Shown: positions 55,677 to 63,765 of the stretch, one piece after another
Layout: each line of letters begins with the position of its first letter
Position numbering within the stretch: the first letter of the stretch is position 1
DNA from: Bacteroidota bacterium
GTDB lineage: Bacteria; Bacteroidota; Ignavibacteria; UBA10030; UBA8401
Direction: 5' to 3'
Assembly (NCBI GenBank): GCA_041658205.1
Contig: JBBAAO010000001.1
Location: 372,001-436,000, forward strand
DNA: 64,000 nt
Translations under genes and position numbers: made by a program
The notes under the pieces: generated by a model
The model's input: only the letters and a program-made list of their open reading frames with translations
The model's database searches: none
What the model was told of the DNA's origin: nothing

Positions 55677-55722
55677 AGAAATTTATTAACTTAGCATTGG
55701 TACATAAACTGGGGGCAGATCA

Positions 55723-55950
55723 TTTTTGCCGAACGAAACTTTTGGCTTGGATACTATTGAGGCGCAAAGAAGGCTGTTGTTTGTTGGTATGACGAGAGCA
55801 TTAAAAGAATTGTATTTAGTTTCGGCTGTTGAATGGGAAGGGCGTGTTTTAAAAAGCAACAAAGCAGATATGAAACAATTCAAATTCGTATATTGGAAAA
55901 GAAAATATACAGCCAAAACTTCTAAATTCGTTGAAGAAATTCAAAAATAA
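55723..55950 (+). pseudogene. 3' remnant of a UvrD/Rep-type helicase gene (GajB-like), cut by IS3
   Basis: Directly after the IS3 end the frame reads ETFGLDTIEAQRRLLFVGMT, RALKELYLVSAVEWEG and ends VEEIQK. EEAQRRLLFVGMTRALKELY corresponds to helicase motif VI of UvrD-like proteins (E-x-R-R-L-x-Y-V-x-x-T-R-A). Only about 75 C-terminal residues remain, and no N-terminal part is found left of the IS elements. It is followed 11 bp later by an OLD-family nuclease gene. OLD plus UvrD-like helicase is the Gabija pair, usually in the opposite order. Confidence 0.85.
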
Positions 55951-55961
55951 TTCAAAACCAA

Positions 55962-57800
55962 ATGATCTTAAAAAAAGCAGTAATCACGAATTTTCGTGGT
56001 ATGAACGGTTCAATTGAAGTTAATTTTGGTCTATTTAATTGCATCGTTGGACAAAATGATGCAGGGAAATCTACCATTCTAAAAGCGTTAGATGCTTTTA
56101 TTAACGATAATGGACCAACAAGAGCAGATTATAATGTTACTGCACAAGATAACCAAATAGCGGTTGAATTGTATTTCGATTGTCAAAATAATGCATCTTT
56201 ACTAGGCGAAGAGATTCCTACTACAATTGAAGCAGAAGAGTTAACGAATCAAGATAATTTATTGGTATTGAAAAAAGTATGGAGGATAACGGACACAAAT
56301 ATTTCAAAGCCAAAAACTTCTATTTTGAGAAAAACATATGATGGCAATAATGATTTTGTTTTTAAGACAGAACCCCAATTAATGGTGCTTTGTAACACTA
56401 AGAATATTCAAACCGTTAAAGGAAATGGAGAAGAATTTAACAATGTAGAGAAAAGACAAAAACTAAGAGAGCATAACGCTCAAAATGCTATTGCGTTTAC
56501 TTATGAAGAGGAAGAGATTCCAACTTCAGGCACTGGTAAAGCAAAAATAATCGGTGATGCAATTAAGAAATCTCTTCCTGCTTTTCAATATTTTAAGGCA
56601 GATACATCTTTATCTGATACTGATACTGCAATTCAAAAATATTTCAAGGATATGGCTTATCGGCTAATTGAAAGTGATATTGATACCGATAATTTAGAAA
56701 CTGAAATAAAAGAAAAATTAGGTGATGTTCTTAAAAAGATAACCGATAAAATAAATGAAGTTGTTAGTTCAACTGAAACAGTTGAACCTAAAATCGATTT
56801 TGACTGGAGTAAATTAATATCAACATCATTTGTGAGCACTTCATCAGGTAACAATATCCCATTAAGTTTAAGAGGCGACGGGTTTCGAAGAATCACTATG
56901 ATGTCATACTTTGAATATTTGGCTGAAACACAAAGAGCAATTGCTACACAACAAATTATTTTTAGTTTTGAAGAACCGGAAACATTTTTGCATCCATCAG
57001 CCCAAGAAAACTTATTTGAAAAATTAAATTTGCTTACCGAAAATGGTTATCAGGTTATTGTTTCAACTCATTCATCAACTATTGTTGGTAACTCAAAACG
57101 AGAGAACATCATTCATATTTCAAAACCGAATAATATTTATACGATAAAACAAAACGGTATAGATTATAAAGAATTAGCGATTGATTTAGGAATAAAACCA
57201 GACAACACGTTCACGCCACTATTTTCTACGTCACGATTGCTTTTTCTTGTAGAAGGAATTGATGACGTAACTGCAATGCATCATTTAGCAACTCTTTATA
57301 AGCAAAACGGATTAATATCTCATACTTTTGATGAACTTAACATAAATATCATACCAATTGGAGGGTGCGGTGGTGTAAAACATTGGGTGAACCTTGATCT
57401 ATTTACTAAACTTCAAAAACCATTTTTCATTTTTTTAGATAGCGATAAGGATAATGCAGCTTCTATTTCAAAAAATCTTACAGATTTAACAAATTACGGA
57501 TTAACTCCAACAACAGATTTTTTATTGACAAAGAAACGATTGTTGGAGAATTATATACATCCAACTGCGTTACAAAGATTAGTTCCCAATGTTGTAATTG
57601 CATACGGCGATTTTGATCACGCAAAGCACATTTGCAGAGATTATCCTGATGATGCTATTAGAGGTAGAATCGGTGGCAGTAAAGTGGCGGAACGTCATTT
57701 TTGTAATCTAACATACAATGAATTGCGATTAACTTGGTTTGATGGAACGAACGATGAGTTTGTTGATTTGTATAATGCAATACTCGCTAAATTAAATTAA
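55962..57800 (+). CDS. OLD-family ATP-dependent endonuclease (AAA ATPase + TOPRIM, GajA-like)
   Basis: The 612-aa protein has an ABC/SMC-type ATPase with Walker A in CIVGQNDAGKSTILKALDAF (about 28-38), the signature region PLSLRGDGFRRITMMSYFEY, Walker B FSFEEPETFLHPSAQ (about 335) and a switch His in VIVSTHSSTIVG. A TOPRIM domain follows with the Glu in LLFLVEGIDDVTAMHH (about 428), GGCGGVKHW, and the DxD in FFIFLDSDKDNA (about 492). This is the class 2 OLD architecture, as in GajA of Gabija, a DNA-nicking anti-phage nuclease controlled by nucleotides. The helicase gene before it is truncated, so the pair is probably no longer complete; whether the nuclease alone is active is unknown. Confidence 0.9.
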   Translation: MILKKAVITNFRGMNGSIEVNFGLFNCIVGQNDAGKSTILKALDAFINDNGPTRADYNVTAQDNQIAVELYFDCQNNASLLGEEIPTTIEAEELTNQDNLLVLKKVWRITDTNISKPKTSILRKTYDGNNDFVFKTEPQLMVLCNTKNIQTVKGNGEEFNNVEKRQKLREHNAQNAIAFTYEEEEIPTSGTGKAKIIGDAIKKSLPAFQYFKADTSLSDTDTAIQKYFKDMAYRLIESDIDTDNLETEIKEKLGDVLKKITDKINEVVSSTETVEPKIDFDWSKLISTSFVSTSSGNNIPLSLRGDGFRRITMMSYFEYLAETQRAIATQQIIFSFEEPETFLHPSAQENLFEKLNLLTENGYQVIVSTHSSTIVGNSKRENIIHISKPNNIYTIKQNGIDYKELAIDLGIKPDNTFTPLFSTSRLLFLVEGIDDVTAMHHLATLYKQNGLISHTFDELNINIIPIGGCGGVKHWVNLDLFTKLQKPFFIFLDSDKDNAASISKNLTDLTNYGLTPTTDFLLTKKRLLENYIHPTALQRLVPNVVIAYGDFDHAKHICRDYPDDAIRGRIGGSKVAERHFCNLTYNELRLTWFDGTNDEFVDLYNAILAKLN

Positions 57801-57808
57801 AAATAACT

Positions 57809-57880
57809 ATGCCTACACTCCATTTCAAAGGTAAAACCTTCGTACAAAACTACCATCTTGCAAATATTGTCAGTTCATGA
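57809..57880 (+). pseudogene. 5' scrap of a type III-like (Mod) DNA methyltransferase gene
   Basis: The 23-codon frame starts MPTLHFKGKTFVQNYHLA, which matches from memory the conserved N-terminus of site-specific DNA-methyltransferases of the Mod type, and then runs into unrelated sequence (NIVSS, stop). No catalytic motif remains. It starts 8 bp after the OLD gene stop, implying that a restriction-modification gene once followed. Confidence 0.55.
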
Positions 57881-58493
57881 ACATAAGTTAATAGTGACAT
57901 CTTCAATGTTAAAACACGAAACCACTCCGAAAGTATCTGCCGTATATCATCGTGATTTGATATTAAATAATCTCAAATTAACAAAATCTACTTTATCTAA
58001 CTTGTTGTTGCTTTTGGAATACAATAAAAAAGAGTTGATCTTTGCTACAAAAATATACGACGAATCTCTAAGAAAATATCAGAAGTATCTAAAAAGGAAA
58101 AATACAAAGGCAAGAAAAATGTTGTTAGCATTTTCATCAATTAAGATGCATATGTATAACGATAAACAGATTATATTTCGTCATAATATTCAACAAATAC
58201 AAAAAGCAATTACTAAAATTGAATATTCTGAAACAAACAAAACATCTAAAGAGTTCAAGCCTATTGAATGGGATGATACATTAGTAGCTTTAGCAGCATA
58301 TTTAATTGCCGGTGTAAATAAAAGGATTTTTAAGCAAGGGAATGAACAGGCAAAGAATTATGCTTTGCAGAAATTTTCTTATAAGGGTAAGGGGATTAAT
58401 AGAGGATCTCTTTCAACATATATGAAGCGATTTGCTAAAAATGAGTTAAGTGATACAACAGCTCAAATCAAAGGAAAACTTATGATGAAGTAA
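57858..58493 (+). CDS. Hypothetical protein after the OLD nuclease
   Basis: The 211-aa frame is helical and basic (NLKLTKSTLSNLLLLLEYNK, SLRKYQKYLKRKNTKARKML), with a C-terminal segment KPIEWDDTLVALAAYLIAGV and NRGSLSTYMKRFAKNELSDT. No family is recognised. The first codons overlap the methyltransferase scrap, so the annotated start at 57858 may be artificial; ATG 57906 (MLKHETTPKVSAVYH) is a reasonable alternative. The C-terminal region could be a small DNA-binding or regulatory domain. It may be the remaining part of a gene that was rearranged with the lost methyltransferase. Confidence 0.55.
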   Translation: MQILSVHEHKLIVTSSMLKHETTPKVSAVYHRDLILNNLKLTKSTLSNLLLLLEYNKKELIFATKIYDESLRKYQKYLKRKNTKARKMLLAFSSIKMHMYNDKQIIFRHNIQQIQKAITKIEYSETNKTSKEFKPIEWDDTLVALAAYLIAGVNKRIFKQGNEQAKNYALQKFSYKGKGINRGSLSTYMKRFAKNELSDTTAQIKGKLMMK

Positions 58494-58593
58494 TTATTTG
58501 GTAACTTTTAGGGAATTCCAATAAATAGATTCTTTACCAACTTGTGAGCGTCAATTGATAGCATAACAATCAAGAAACGTTCACAGTAAAAAC

Positions 58594-58635
58594 TCGAATT
58601 TATTTCTGATTGCTGTTCAACAGAAATAAATTCGA
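58594..58635. terminator. Long hairpin between hypothetical and TPR genes
   Basis: A perfect 15-bp inverted repeat (TCGAATTTATTTCTG / CAGAAATAAATTCGA) with a 12-nt loop lies about 100 bp after the stop at 58493. It lacks a clean T-run, so it may be a weak terminator or a repeat. Confidence 0.5.
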
Positions 58636-58692
58636 ATTTATTTATCTAAAGAATTGTGACTTAAGTGATAATTATTACTGGATAAACATTTT

Positions 58693-59601
58693 ATGATAAA
58701 TAAGAAGAAACGACATTACACTCCTATGTCCGATGCGGATAGGGCAATACGTTGGTTTAACAAAGGATTTGAAGCTAATGAAAATTCAAATTATTGTCTT
58801 GCAATCAAATACTATCAAAAGGTTATTAAATTTTGTCCTAAATTTTCAAAATCCTATTTCAATATTGGTATCGCACAATCTGGATTAGGAAACATTGATG
58901 AGGCAATTAAAGCATATGAAAAAGCCATTGAAATCGATCAAAAATATTCTGAGGCATATAATAATTTAGGACTTATTTATTACGATAAGTATGATTTTGA
59001 CAAAGCTATATATCATTTTGACAAAGCAATTAGACTTGATCCGAAAGATTACATAGCCTACACCAATTTAGGAATGACATTTAACGAACTAAAAGAATTT
59101 GACCAAGCCATTATTTGTTTTGAAAAAGCTGTTGAGTATAATCCGAAATATTCAGACGCATATTGTAAGATGGGAATATCGTATGGAATGAAAGGAAATA
59201 ACGAATTAAATATTCAATTTCAATTAAAGGCGATAGAATTCAACCCTAAAGATGTATACGCATACTACCATTTAGGACTTGCATTTAAAGGCAAAGGAAA
59301 TACTAATAGGGCAATTCATTGTTTTGAAGAAGTTATTAAAATTGATCCACAAGATGCCTATGCATACAATGAATTGGGATTAATTTATAAGAGTAATGGC
59401 AATATTGAAAAAGCAATTCTTTGTTATAAAAAAGCAGTCGAGATTGATTTTGAATGTTCAACAGCTTTTTACAATTTAGGTCTTGTTTACGAACTCAAAA
59501 ATAATTTAAGAATGAAAATAAGAGTGTTTAAAAAAGCAGCATATCAAGGCAGTAAAGAAGCACGGGAATGGCTTACTTTGAATAATTATTCTTGGGTTTA
59601 A
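58693..59601 (+). CDS. TPR-repeat protein
   Basis: The 302-aa protein consists almost entirely of eight 34-residue TPR units from about residue 17 to 290, for example YSEAYNNLGLIYYDKYDFDK and AYAYNELGLIYKSNGNIEKA. There is no signal peptide or membrane segment, so it is cytoplasmic and probably a binding scaffold. Its partner is unknown. The lack of a catalytic domain makes it unlike known TPR-containing defence effectors, though a lost neighbour could have provided one. A terminator follows closely. Confidence 0.85.
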   Translation: MINKKKRHYTPMSDADRAIRWFNKGFEANENSNYCLAIKYYQKVIKFCPKFSKSYFNIGIAQSGLGNIDEAIKAYEKAIEIDQKYSEAYNNLGLIYYDKYDFDKAIYHFDKAIRLDPKDYIAYTNLGMTFNELKEFDQAIICFEKAVEYNPKYSDAYCKMGISYGMKGNNELNIQFQLKAIEFNPKDVYAYYHLGLAFKGKGNTNRAIHCFEEVIKIDPQDAYAYNELGLIYKSNGNIEKAILCYKKAVEIDFECSTAFYNLGLVYELKNNLRMKIRVFKKAAYQGSKEAREWLTLNNYSWV

Positions 59602-59615
59602 TCTTACAAAATCAA

Positions 59616-59656
59616 TGAAATCAGAGACCGAGTGAATTAAACTCTGATTTTTTTCA
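59616..59656 (+). terminator. Intrinsic terminator after the TPR gene
   Basis: AAATCAGAG and CTCTGATTT form a 9-bp stem around a 15-nt loop, followed by TTTTCATT. It starts 15 bp after the stop codon. Confidence 0.75.
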
Positions 59657-59729
59657 TTGAAATTAGAACACAAACAAGAAACTTGCAACTAAACCAGTTA
59701 TCAGTGAAAAAAAATCTTTCGATTTACAG

Positions 59730-59822
59730 AAGAGAAAAAATTACGGTAGTGAAGTCTTTAGAAAACGATGGTATTTAATCAAAATCAAAGAACAGTCAAA
59801 AAGCAGGAATACTTCAACCATT
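59730..59822 (+). repeat. Diverged direct repeat, copy B
   Basis: This copy aligns with 45203-45292 across GGTAGTGAAGTCTTTAGAAA, ACAGTCAAAAAGCAGGAA and CTTCAACCATTGA. It lies on the right side of the island, before the intact recombinase. The gap 59602-60434 otherwise holds one small minus-strand frame and the inverted core at 60135-60151. Confidence 0.75.
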
Positions 59823-59851
59823 GAGATTAAAATTTAAAAAAAATTTCAACA

Positions 59852-59992
59852 TTACTTTGCTCTCATATTATGGTTATTTTCTCTAACCTTTATTAAGACA
59901 ATAGGTGCTCCATCGGTATTATGAAAAAGAATCATTAGGAGATTGATCTTTTTATCGTCTATTTCATATTCATATTTTTTAACATTGTCCAT
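59852..59992 (-). CDS. Possible small protein (46 aa)
   Basis: A minus-strand frame starts at ATG 59992 with GAGGTG at good spacing and encodes MDNVKKYEYEIDDKKINLLM, then ILFHNTDGAPIVLIKVRENN and HNMRAK. The composition is protein-like with two amphipathic strands. No family is recognised. It is shorter than most gene finders accept, and confidence rests on the ribosome binding site and absence of stops. Confidence 0.4.
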   Translation of the reverse strand: MDNVKKYEYEIDDKKINLLMILFHNTDGAPIVLIKVRENNHNMRAK

Positions 59993-60134
59993 AATAACAC
60001 CTCATTAGATAAATGACAGACACAGTGAATTCCCGCAATTATCAGAATAACCGCCCTCAATTGCAATCAGTAATTCCCGTACCAAATTCTCACAGATTGA
60101 TCAATAGTCAGATAAAAAAAACAATCAGTAGAAC

Positions 60135-60151
60135 TCAAAAGACCCCACTAC
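60135..60151 (-). repeat. Inverted copy of the island repeat core
   Basis: TCAAAAGACCCCACTAC is the exact reverse complement of GTAGTGGGGTCTTTTGA at 45215-45231. Confidence 0.75.
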
Positions 60152-60434
60152 TAATTAAGTTAGAAAAAAGTTAAGCGCATATTGACAGGGTTAGATAATT
60201 TTACTACTTTTGATTCGTAATTGTTCTTTGATTTTTAATTTATGCGGTAAATTGGAATACAGGTCGCCTACCTTTTGGAACGGCGAAGGCAAAACAGAAG
60301 AAATAAACAGCCTAACATCACAGATAACAGTATAGACAGATAAACAATCCAATTGTTTATAACCTATAATTTCATCTGGGATGTTGGGCTTTTTTGTTTT
60401 TAGTCCATCCGGGTGATGGAAAGATTGTAGCAAT

Positions 60435-61664
60435 ATGTTACTCCAATCGCTTTTTGATGTAGACATAATTCGAGATCCTAAGCTCTGTTCGATTGTTGCA
60501 TATGGGCTCGTAAATGCAAAATCTGTTAAGTCAACACAATTCCTTTGTGATGATGAACCAATCCTATTACTACCTTTTCAAGTAGCATTTCTCTATGAAG
60601 ATATTGGCAGATTCTTCAGTATGCAAAAAGAAGAATTTCTTCGGAAGATCGATAAACTATCCGCAAAGATGAATGTCATCATCGAACGGAAAGAGCACTA
60701 TGTTCTAATCAAATTCCTGGAATTTGGTATTAATGTAACTTCGTTATATTTCATACCGGAACAATTAGAAGGGCAAAATATTACACTTTCTCAATGGTTG
60801 GATGAGGATATCCAATCATTTTTATCCAATCGATCATCAAGTTACCTGAAAAACACAAAAATGATCATCAATAATTTTATAGAATTTACTGGGGACAAAA
60901 CAGTAACAGCGATTACCACCAGAGACTATGATAGATTTGTCCAGTCTATGCGTGAAAAAAAGTCAATCAATGTAACCAGCATTAATGATTATACTAGGGC
61001 ATTAAAAGCGTGTATCAGGAGAGCATTCAAAAAGGGGTATATTGAAAAAGATCCTTTTAAAGGATTGAAACAACTACCCGAAAAGTCTAAACAAAAAATA
61101 ATTTGGGGAAAAGATGAATTGTATATGTTGTTACATCATGATAATTTACCTAAATGGATGAGTGATGCAATTAAATTAGCGTTATTAACAGGAATGCGTC
61201 GGGGGGAAATTGCAAATTTATTATGGGAAAATATTAACTTTGAAGAACACGTTATTACGGTTACGAGTACGGAAATACATGATACTAAATTCAAAAAAAC
61301 CAGAAATATCCCAATAAATCGAGAAATAGAAGGTATTCTGAATGTAATCAAAACAAACAATAGAGAATGTGGAATCGAAACACGATTTGTTATCTGTGAT
61401 GATAAAGGGGTGAATATTGATGGAGGCAGGTTGCAAAAAAAATTAAAGAAAATTACCAACCAGCTTCAATTAAGAGCAGGATTAAGTTTTCATAGTTTTC
61501 GCAAAACATATGCCACTGAACTAAGAAGAAAAGGAGTCCCACAGTATGTAATTTCACATTTGTTAGGCCATGCTAGCGAGAGAGTTACGCAATTATACCT
61601 TGGTGTCCCAACAGATGAGATGGTGTCCGCAATGCAAGAAATTAAACTAATTGATTTTCAGTAA
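60435..61664 (+). CDS. Tyrosine recombinase (integrase) of the island
   Basis: The 409-aa protein has an N-terminal region of about 110 aa without known motif, a SAM-like core-binding domain (FLSNRSSSYLKNTKMIINNF) and a catalytic domain with Arg in LLTGMRRGEIANLLW (about 254), the beta-hairpin Lys region (TKFKKTRNIPI), H-x-x-R in LSFHSFRKTYATELR (about 353-356), His in HLLGHASERVT and nucleophile Tyr in QLYLGVP (about 387). All catalytic residues are present. It lies 132 bp upstream of a tRNA-Val gene, a common target for such recombinases, and is the probable mobility gene of the 45-61 kb island. An attachment duplication of the tRNA was not found. Confidence 0.93.
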   Translation: MLLQSLFDVDIIRDPKLCSIVAYGLVNAKSVKSTQFLCDDEPILLLPFQVAFLYEDIGRFFSMQKEEFLRKIDKLSAKMNVIIERKEHYVLIKFLEFGINVTSLYFIPEQLEGQNITLSQWLDEDIQSFLSNRSSSYLKNTKMIINNFIEFTGDKTVTAITTRDYDRFVQSMREKKSINVTSINDYTRALKACIRRAFKKGYIEKDPFKGLKQLPEKSKQKIIWGKDELYMLLHHDNLPKWMSDAIKLALLTGMRRGEIANLLWENINFEEHVITVTSTEIHDTKFKKTRNIPINREIEGILNVIKTNNRECGIETRFVICDDKGVNIDGGRLQKKLKKITNQLQLRAGLSFHSFRKTYATELRRKGVPQYVISHLLGHASERVTQLYLGVPTDEMVSAMQEIKLIDFQ

Positions 61665-61796
61665 GTAATTTGAAACATCGAAGAAATTTACTATATTAAT
61701 CCATCATAAAACTTCTAACACAATTTCTAACACTTTTTGACGATATAAGTAAACCAAAGTACAAGAAATTGGTGGAAAATAAGTGAATTTCTTCAA

Positions 61797-61871
61797 GGGC
61801 GTTTAGCTCAGCTGGTTTAGAGCGTCTGCCTTACAAGCAGAAGGTCCGCGGTTCGATCCCGTGAACGCCCA
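61797..61871 (+). tRNA. tRNA-Val (anticodon UAC)
   Basis: Acceptor GGGCGTT/AACGCCC with discriminator A, D-arm GCTC ... GAGC, anticodon stem TCTGC/GCAGA around loop CTTACAA (anticodon TAC), variable loop AGGTC and T-arm CGCGG-TTCGATC-CCGTG fold as a complete cloverleaf. CCA is not encoded. Confidence 0.96.
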
Positions 61872-61923
61872 CAAAAATCCCACCCGCTTTCAGCACAGTC
61901 ACTACATAAATTCCAGAGGACAT

Positions 61924-63663
61924 ATGAAAAAACAGATCGCACTGGTCATTGTTATGTTCTGTTTCACCGCAGTTATCATCAACGCACAATACAAGAAAAA
62001 GACAGTTTCATACGTTAAAAAAATTCTTTCTGCTTCGTCATCGGGACTCGATCAGCGTCAAAGCGATTATATTTCGTCCACAATCGGAAGAAGTGTGCAA
62101 ATGGAGCGTTTTAATTACGCTGCGCTTCCAGATAATATCATCTCTCAATTTTCAACCGAAACATCTCAGATGAATTCTGTTTCCCCCGAAAAGGTTCGTC
62201 CAATTATTGAAAAAACGCTTGCGCCAAAACTTCTTGAACTTCTTGACGTGAACAAGGAACTGTTGAGTAAGCAAAACCTCAGTGAAGCTGATCGTAATAC
62301 ATTTCTTGCAACCAAAGCACAGTCCGCAGGACTTTCTGCTACACAACTTGAATCTATCTTGAATTCAGGATTCTTTTTTGTTCCATTCGTTGAACAATAT
62401 TCCAGAACAACAAGCCGCGGAGAACGTGAGATCAAAAATGATGCAGGGAAAGTGGTCCGCAAACAAGCTTATACAACCTACTCTCATTCGATGAAAGTGG
62501 GACTATTGTGGTACAGACTAAAAGTTGATAAAGCGAATAATGCAACTATTTCATTTGTCGGAACGGCGAAAGGGTGGGGAAATGATGCCATTGTCCGTTC
62601 CGAGGATCAAGATGATGGAGTAGATGGCACAGCAGATTGGGATGTATTTACGTCGGTGGTGAATATCAGTGCGGTAAATGTGAATAATGAAACAAAAAAA
62701 ATGGAAGATTTTAAGTTAACCGGCGGTGTGACGGAAACTTCAGGATTTGGAATTAATCTCAATCTGGGATCGCGCGAAGGTGTAGGGCTTGATGATTCGT
62801 ATTGGGTGGAGGAGTTGGTAGAAGACGAGGCGGGAAATATTAAAAAAGAACGACGTGGTTTCGTGAAGATTAGAAAAGTCGGGAACAATAAAAAGAATGA
62901 ATCTGACGTTTCGTATGCACAGACAATTACCGGATCTAATTACTCTCCCGGTTTAAATGTTACAGAGATCCCGCTTATCGGTATTAATGGTATCGGCGGA
63001 TTTGGAAAGATTCCGATAAAGATTTCAAATTCTAAAAATGTATTCATTTTTCCGGATGGGAAAACATTCACCCTACGAATAGATGAAGATTATTCGGGTA
63101 TGTTTGGACCCACTGCAGCACTACAGGCGAGTCTTGCAGGAGCAACCAATGTCTCCGAACTTTGGCTGAACATGAGCGCAGCGCTTGGATTTCCCAATAT
63201 GACGGGAAAATTCATTTTTAAAGATTACTCTTCATCTCCTTTGAAGGATGATAGTTCAAAAAATGCCGGTCCAGGACTCGGGGGATATGTTGATGTCGGA
63301 CTTCTCAAAAAATTCTATCTCCGCCGATTTGGATTGATTCTTCAAGCGGATATGCGTTATAATCTGACCTATCTCTCAGATGTTGCCAAGGATAAGAATG
63401 GTGATGATTTAACATATTCATTAATGCACACAGCGTTTGGATTTGATGCGAAAGCGGCTCTGGAAATTTATATAACGCCTGAGTTTTCGATCGGCGGTGG
63501 AGCTGAATATTCCGGTGCACCTGTCCATAACGAATGGAATGTTACCATTACCGATAAAGATAAGAATGATACGAAATTGGAAAATGCCAAAGGTCCGGAA
63601 GTGAAATACTCAGGACTTGGGTGGTTCGTTTGGTTCAACTATTCGCTCCCGTCGCTGAATTGA
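61924..63663 (+). CDS. Exported hypothetical protein, likely outer-membrane or surface associated
   Basis: ATG 61924, preceded by AGAGGA, gives a signal peptide (MKKQIALVIVMFCFTAVIIN) and a 579-aa product; an upstream in-frame GTG lies inside the tRNA gene and is rejected. The body contains Thr/Gly-rich strands (GLLWYRLKVDKANNATISFV, GGVTETSGFGINLNLGSREG) and a C-terminal run of alternating strands ending YSGLGWFVWFNYSLPSLN, which suggests a beta-barrel or beta-sandwich. The N-terminal 150 residues are helical (SYVKKILSASSSGLDQRQSD). I do not recognise a family. The following gene also encodes an exported protein and may be co-transcribed. Confidence 0.85.
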   Translation: MKKQIALVIVMFCFTAVIINAQYKKKTVSYVKKILSASSSGLDQRQSDYISSTIGRSVQMERFNYAALPDNIISQFSTETSQMNSVSPEKVRPIIEKTLAPKLLELLDVNKELLSKQNLSEADRNTFLATKAQSAGLSATQLESILNSGFFFVPFVEQYSRTTSRGEREIKNDAGKVVRKQAYTTYSHSMKVGLLWYRLKVDKANNATISFVGTAKGWGNDAIVRSEDQDDGVDGTADWDVFTSVVNISAVNVNNETKKMEDFKLTGGVTETSGFGINLNLGSREGVGLDDSYWVEELVEDEAGNIKKERRGFVKIRKVGNNKKNESDVSYAQTITGSNYSPGLNVTEIPLIGINGIGGFGKIPIKISNSKNVFIFPDGKTFTLRIDEDYSGMFGPTAALQASLAGATNVSELWLNMSAALGFPNMTGKFIFKDYSSSPLKDDSSKNAGPGLGGYVDVGLLKKFYLRRFGLILQADMRYNLTYLSDVAKDKNGDDLTYSLMHTAFGFDAKAALEIYITPEFSIGGGAEYSGAPVHNEWNVTITDKDKNDTKLENAKGPEVKYSGLGWFVWFNYSLPSLN

Positions 63664-63765
63664 TCCTTGTCAGTCAAGTGTAAATATTTTTTAAGATATT
63701 CTATAATATTCTGCAGATAATTGACGAAACCATCTCCTCATAATTTCAAAATAATAGAGCCTACT

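Larger units (their letters stand above)
54556..55722 (+). mobile_element. IS3-family insertion sequence (IS407-like), right end resolved
   Basis: OrfA and OrfB of an IS3-family element are present and intact. The right end is visible as GGGGGCAGATCA ending about 55722. The matching left inverted repeat was not found between 54422 and 54555, so the left boundary is unknown or damaged. Insertion joined the element to the 3' part of a helicase gene. Confidence 0.85.

Noticed and set aside
60191..60466. 91-codon minus-strand frame overlapping the integrase start
   Set aside because: It is antisense to the integrase N-terminus at one end, has no convincing start signal and no recognisable domain.
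61850..61871. Attachment-site duplication of the tRNA-Val 3' end
   Set aside because: I found no second copy of GGTTCGATCCCGTGAACGCC at the left side of the island, and the integrase lies on the 5' side of the tRNA rather than beyond its 3' end.
61861..61923. GTG start upstream of the 579-aa exported protein
   Set aside because: It lies inside the tRNA-Val gene. The ATG at 61924 has a ribosome binding site and opens a signal peptide.
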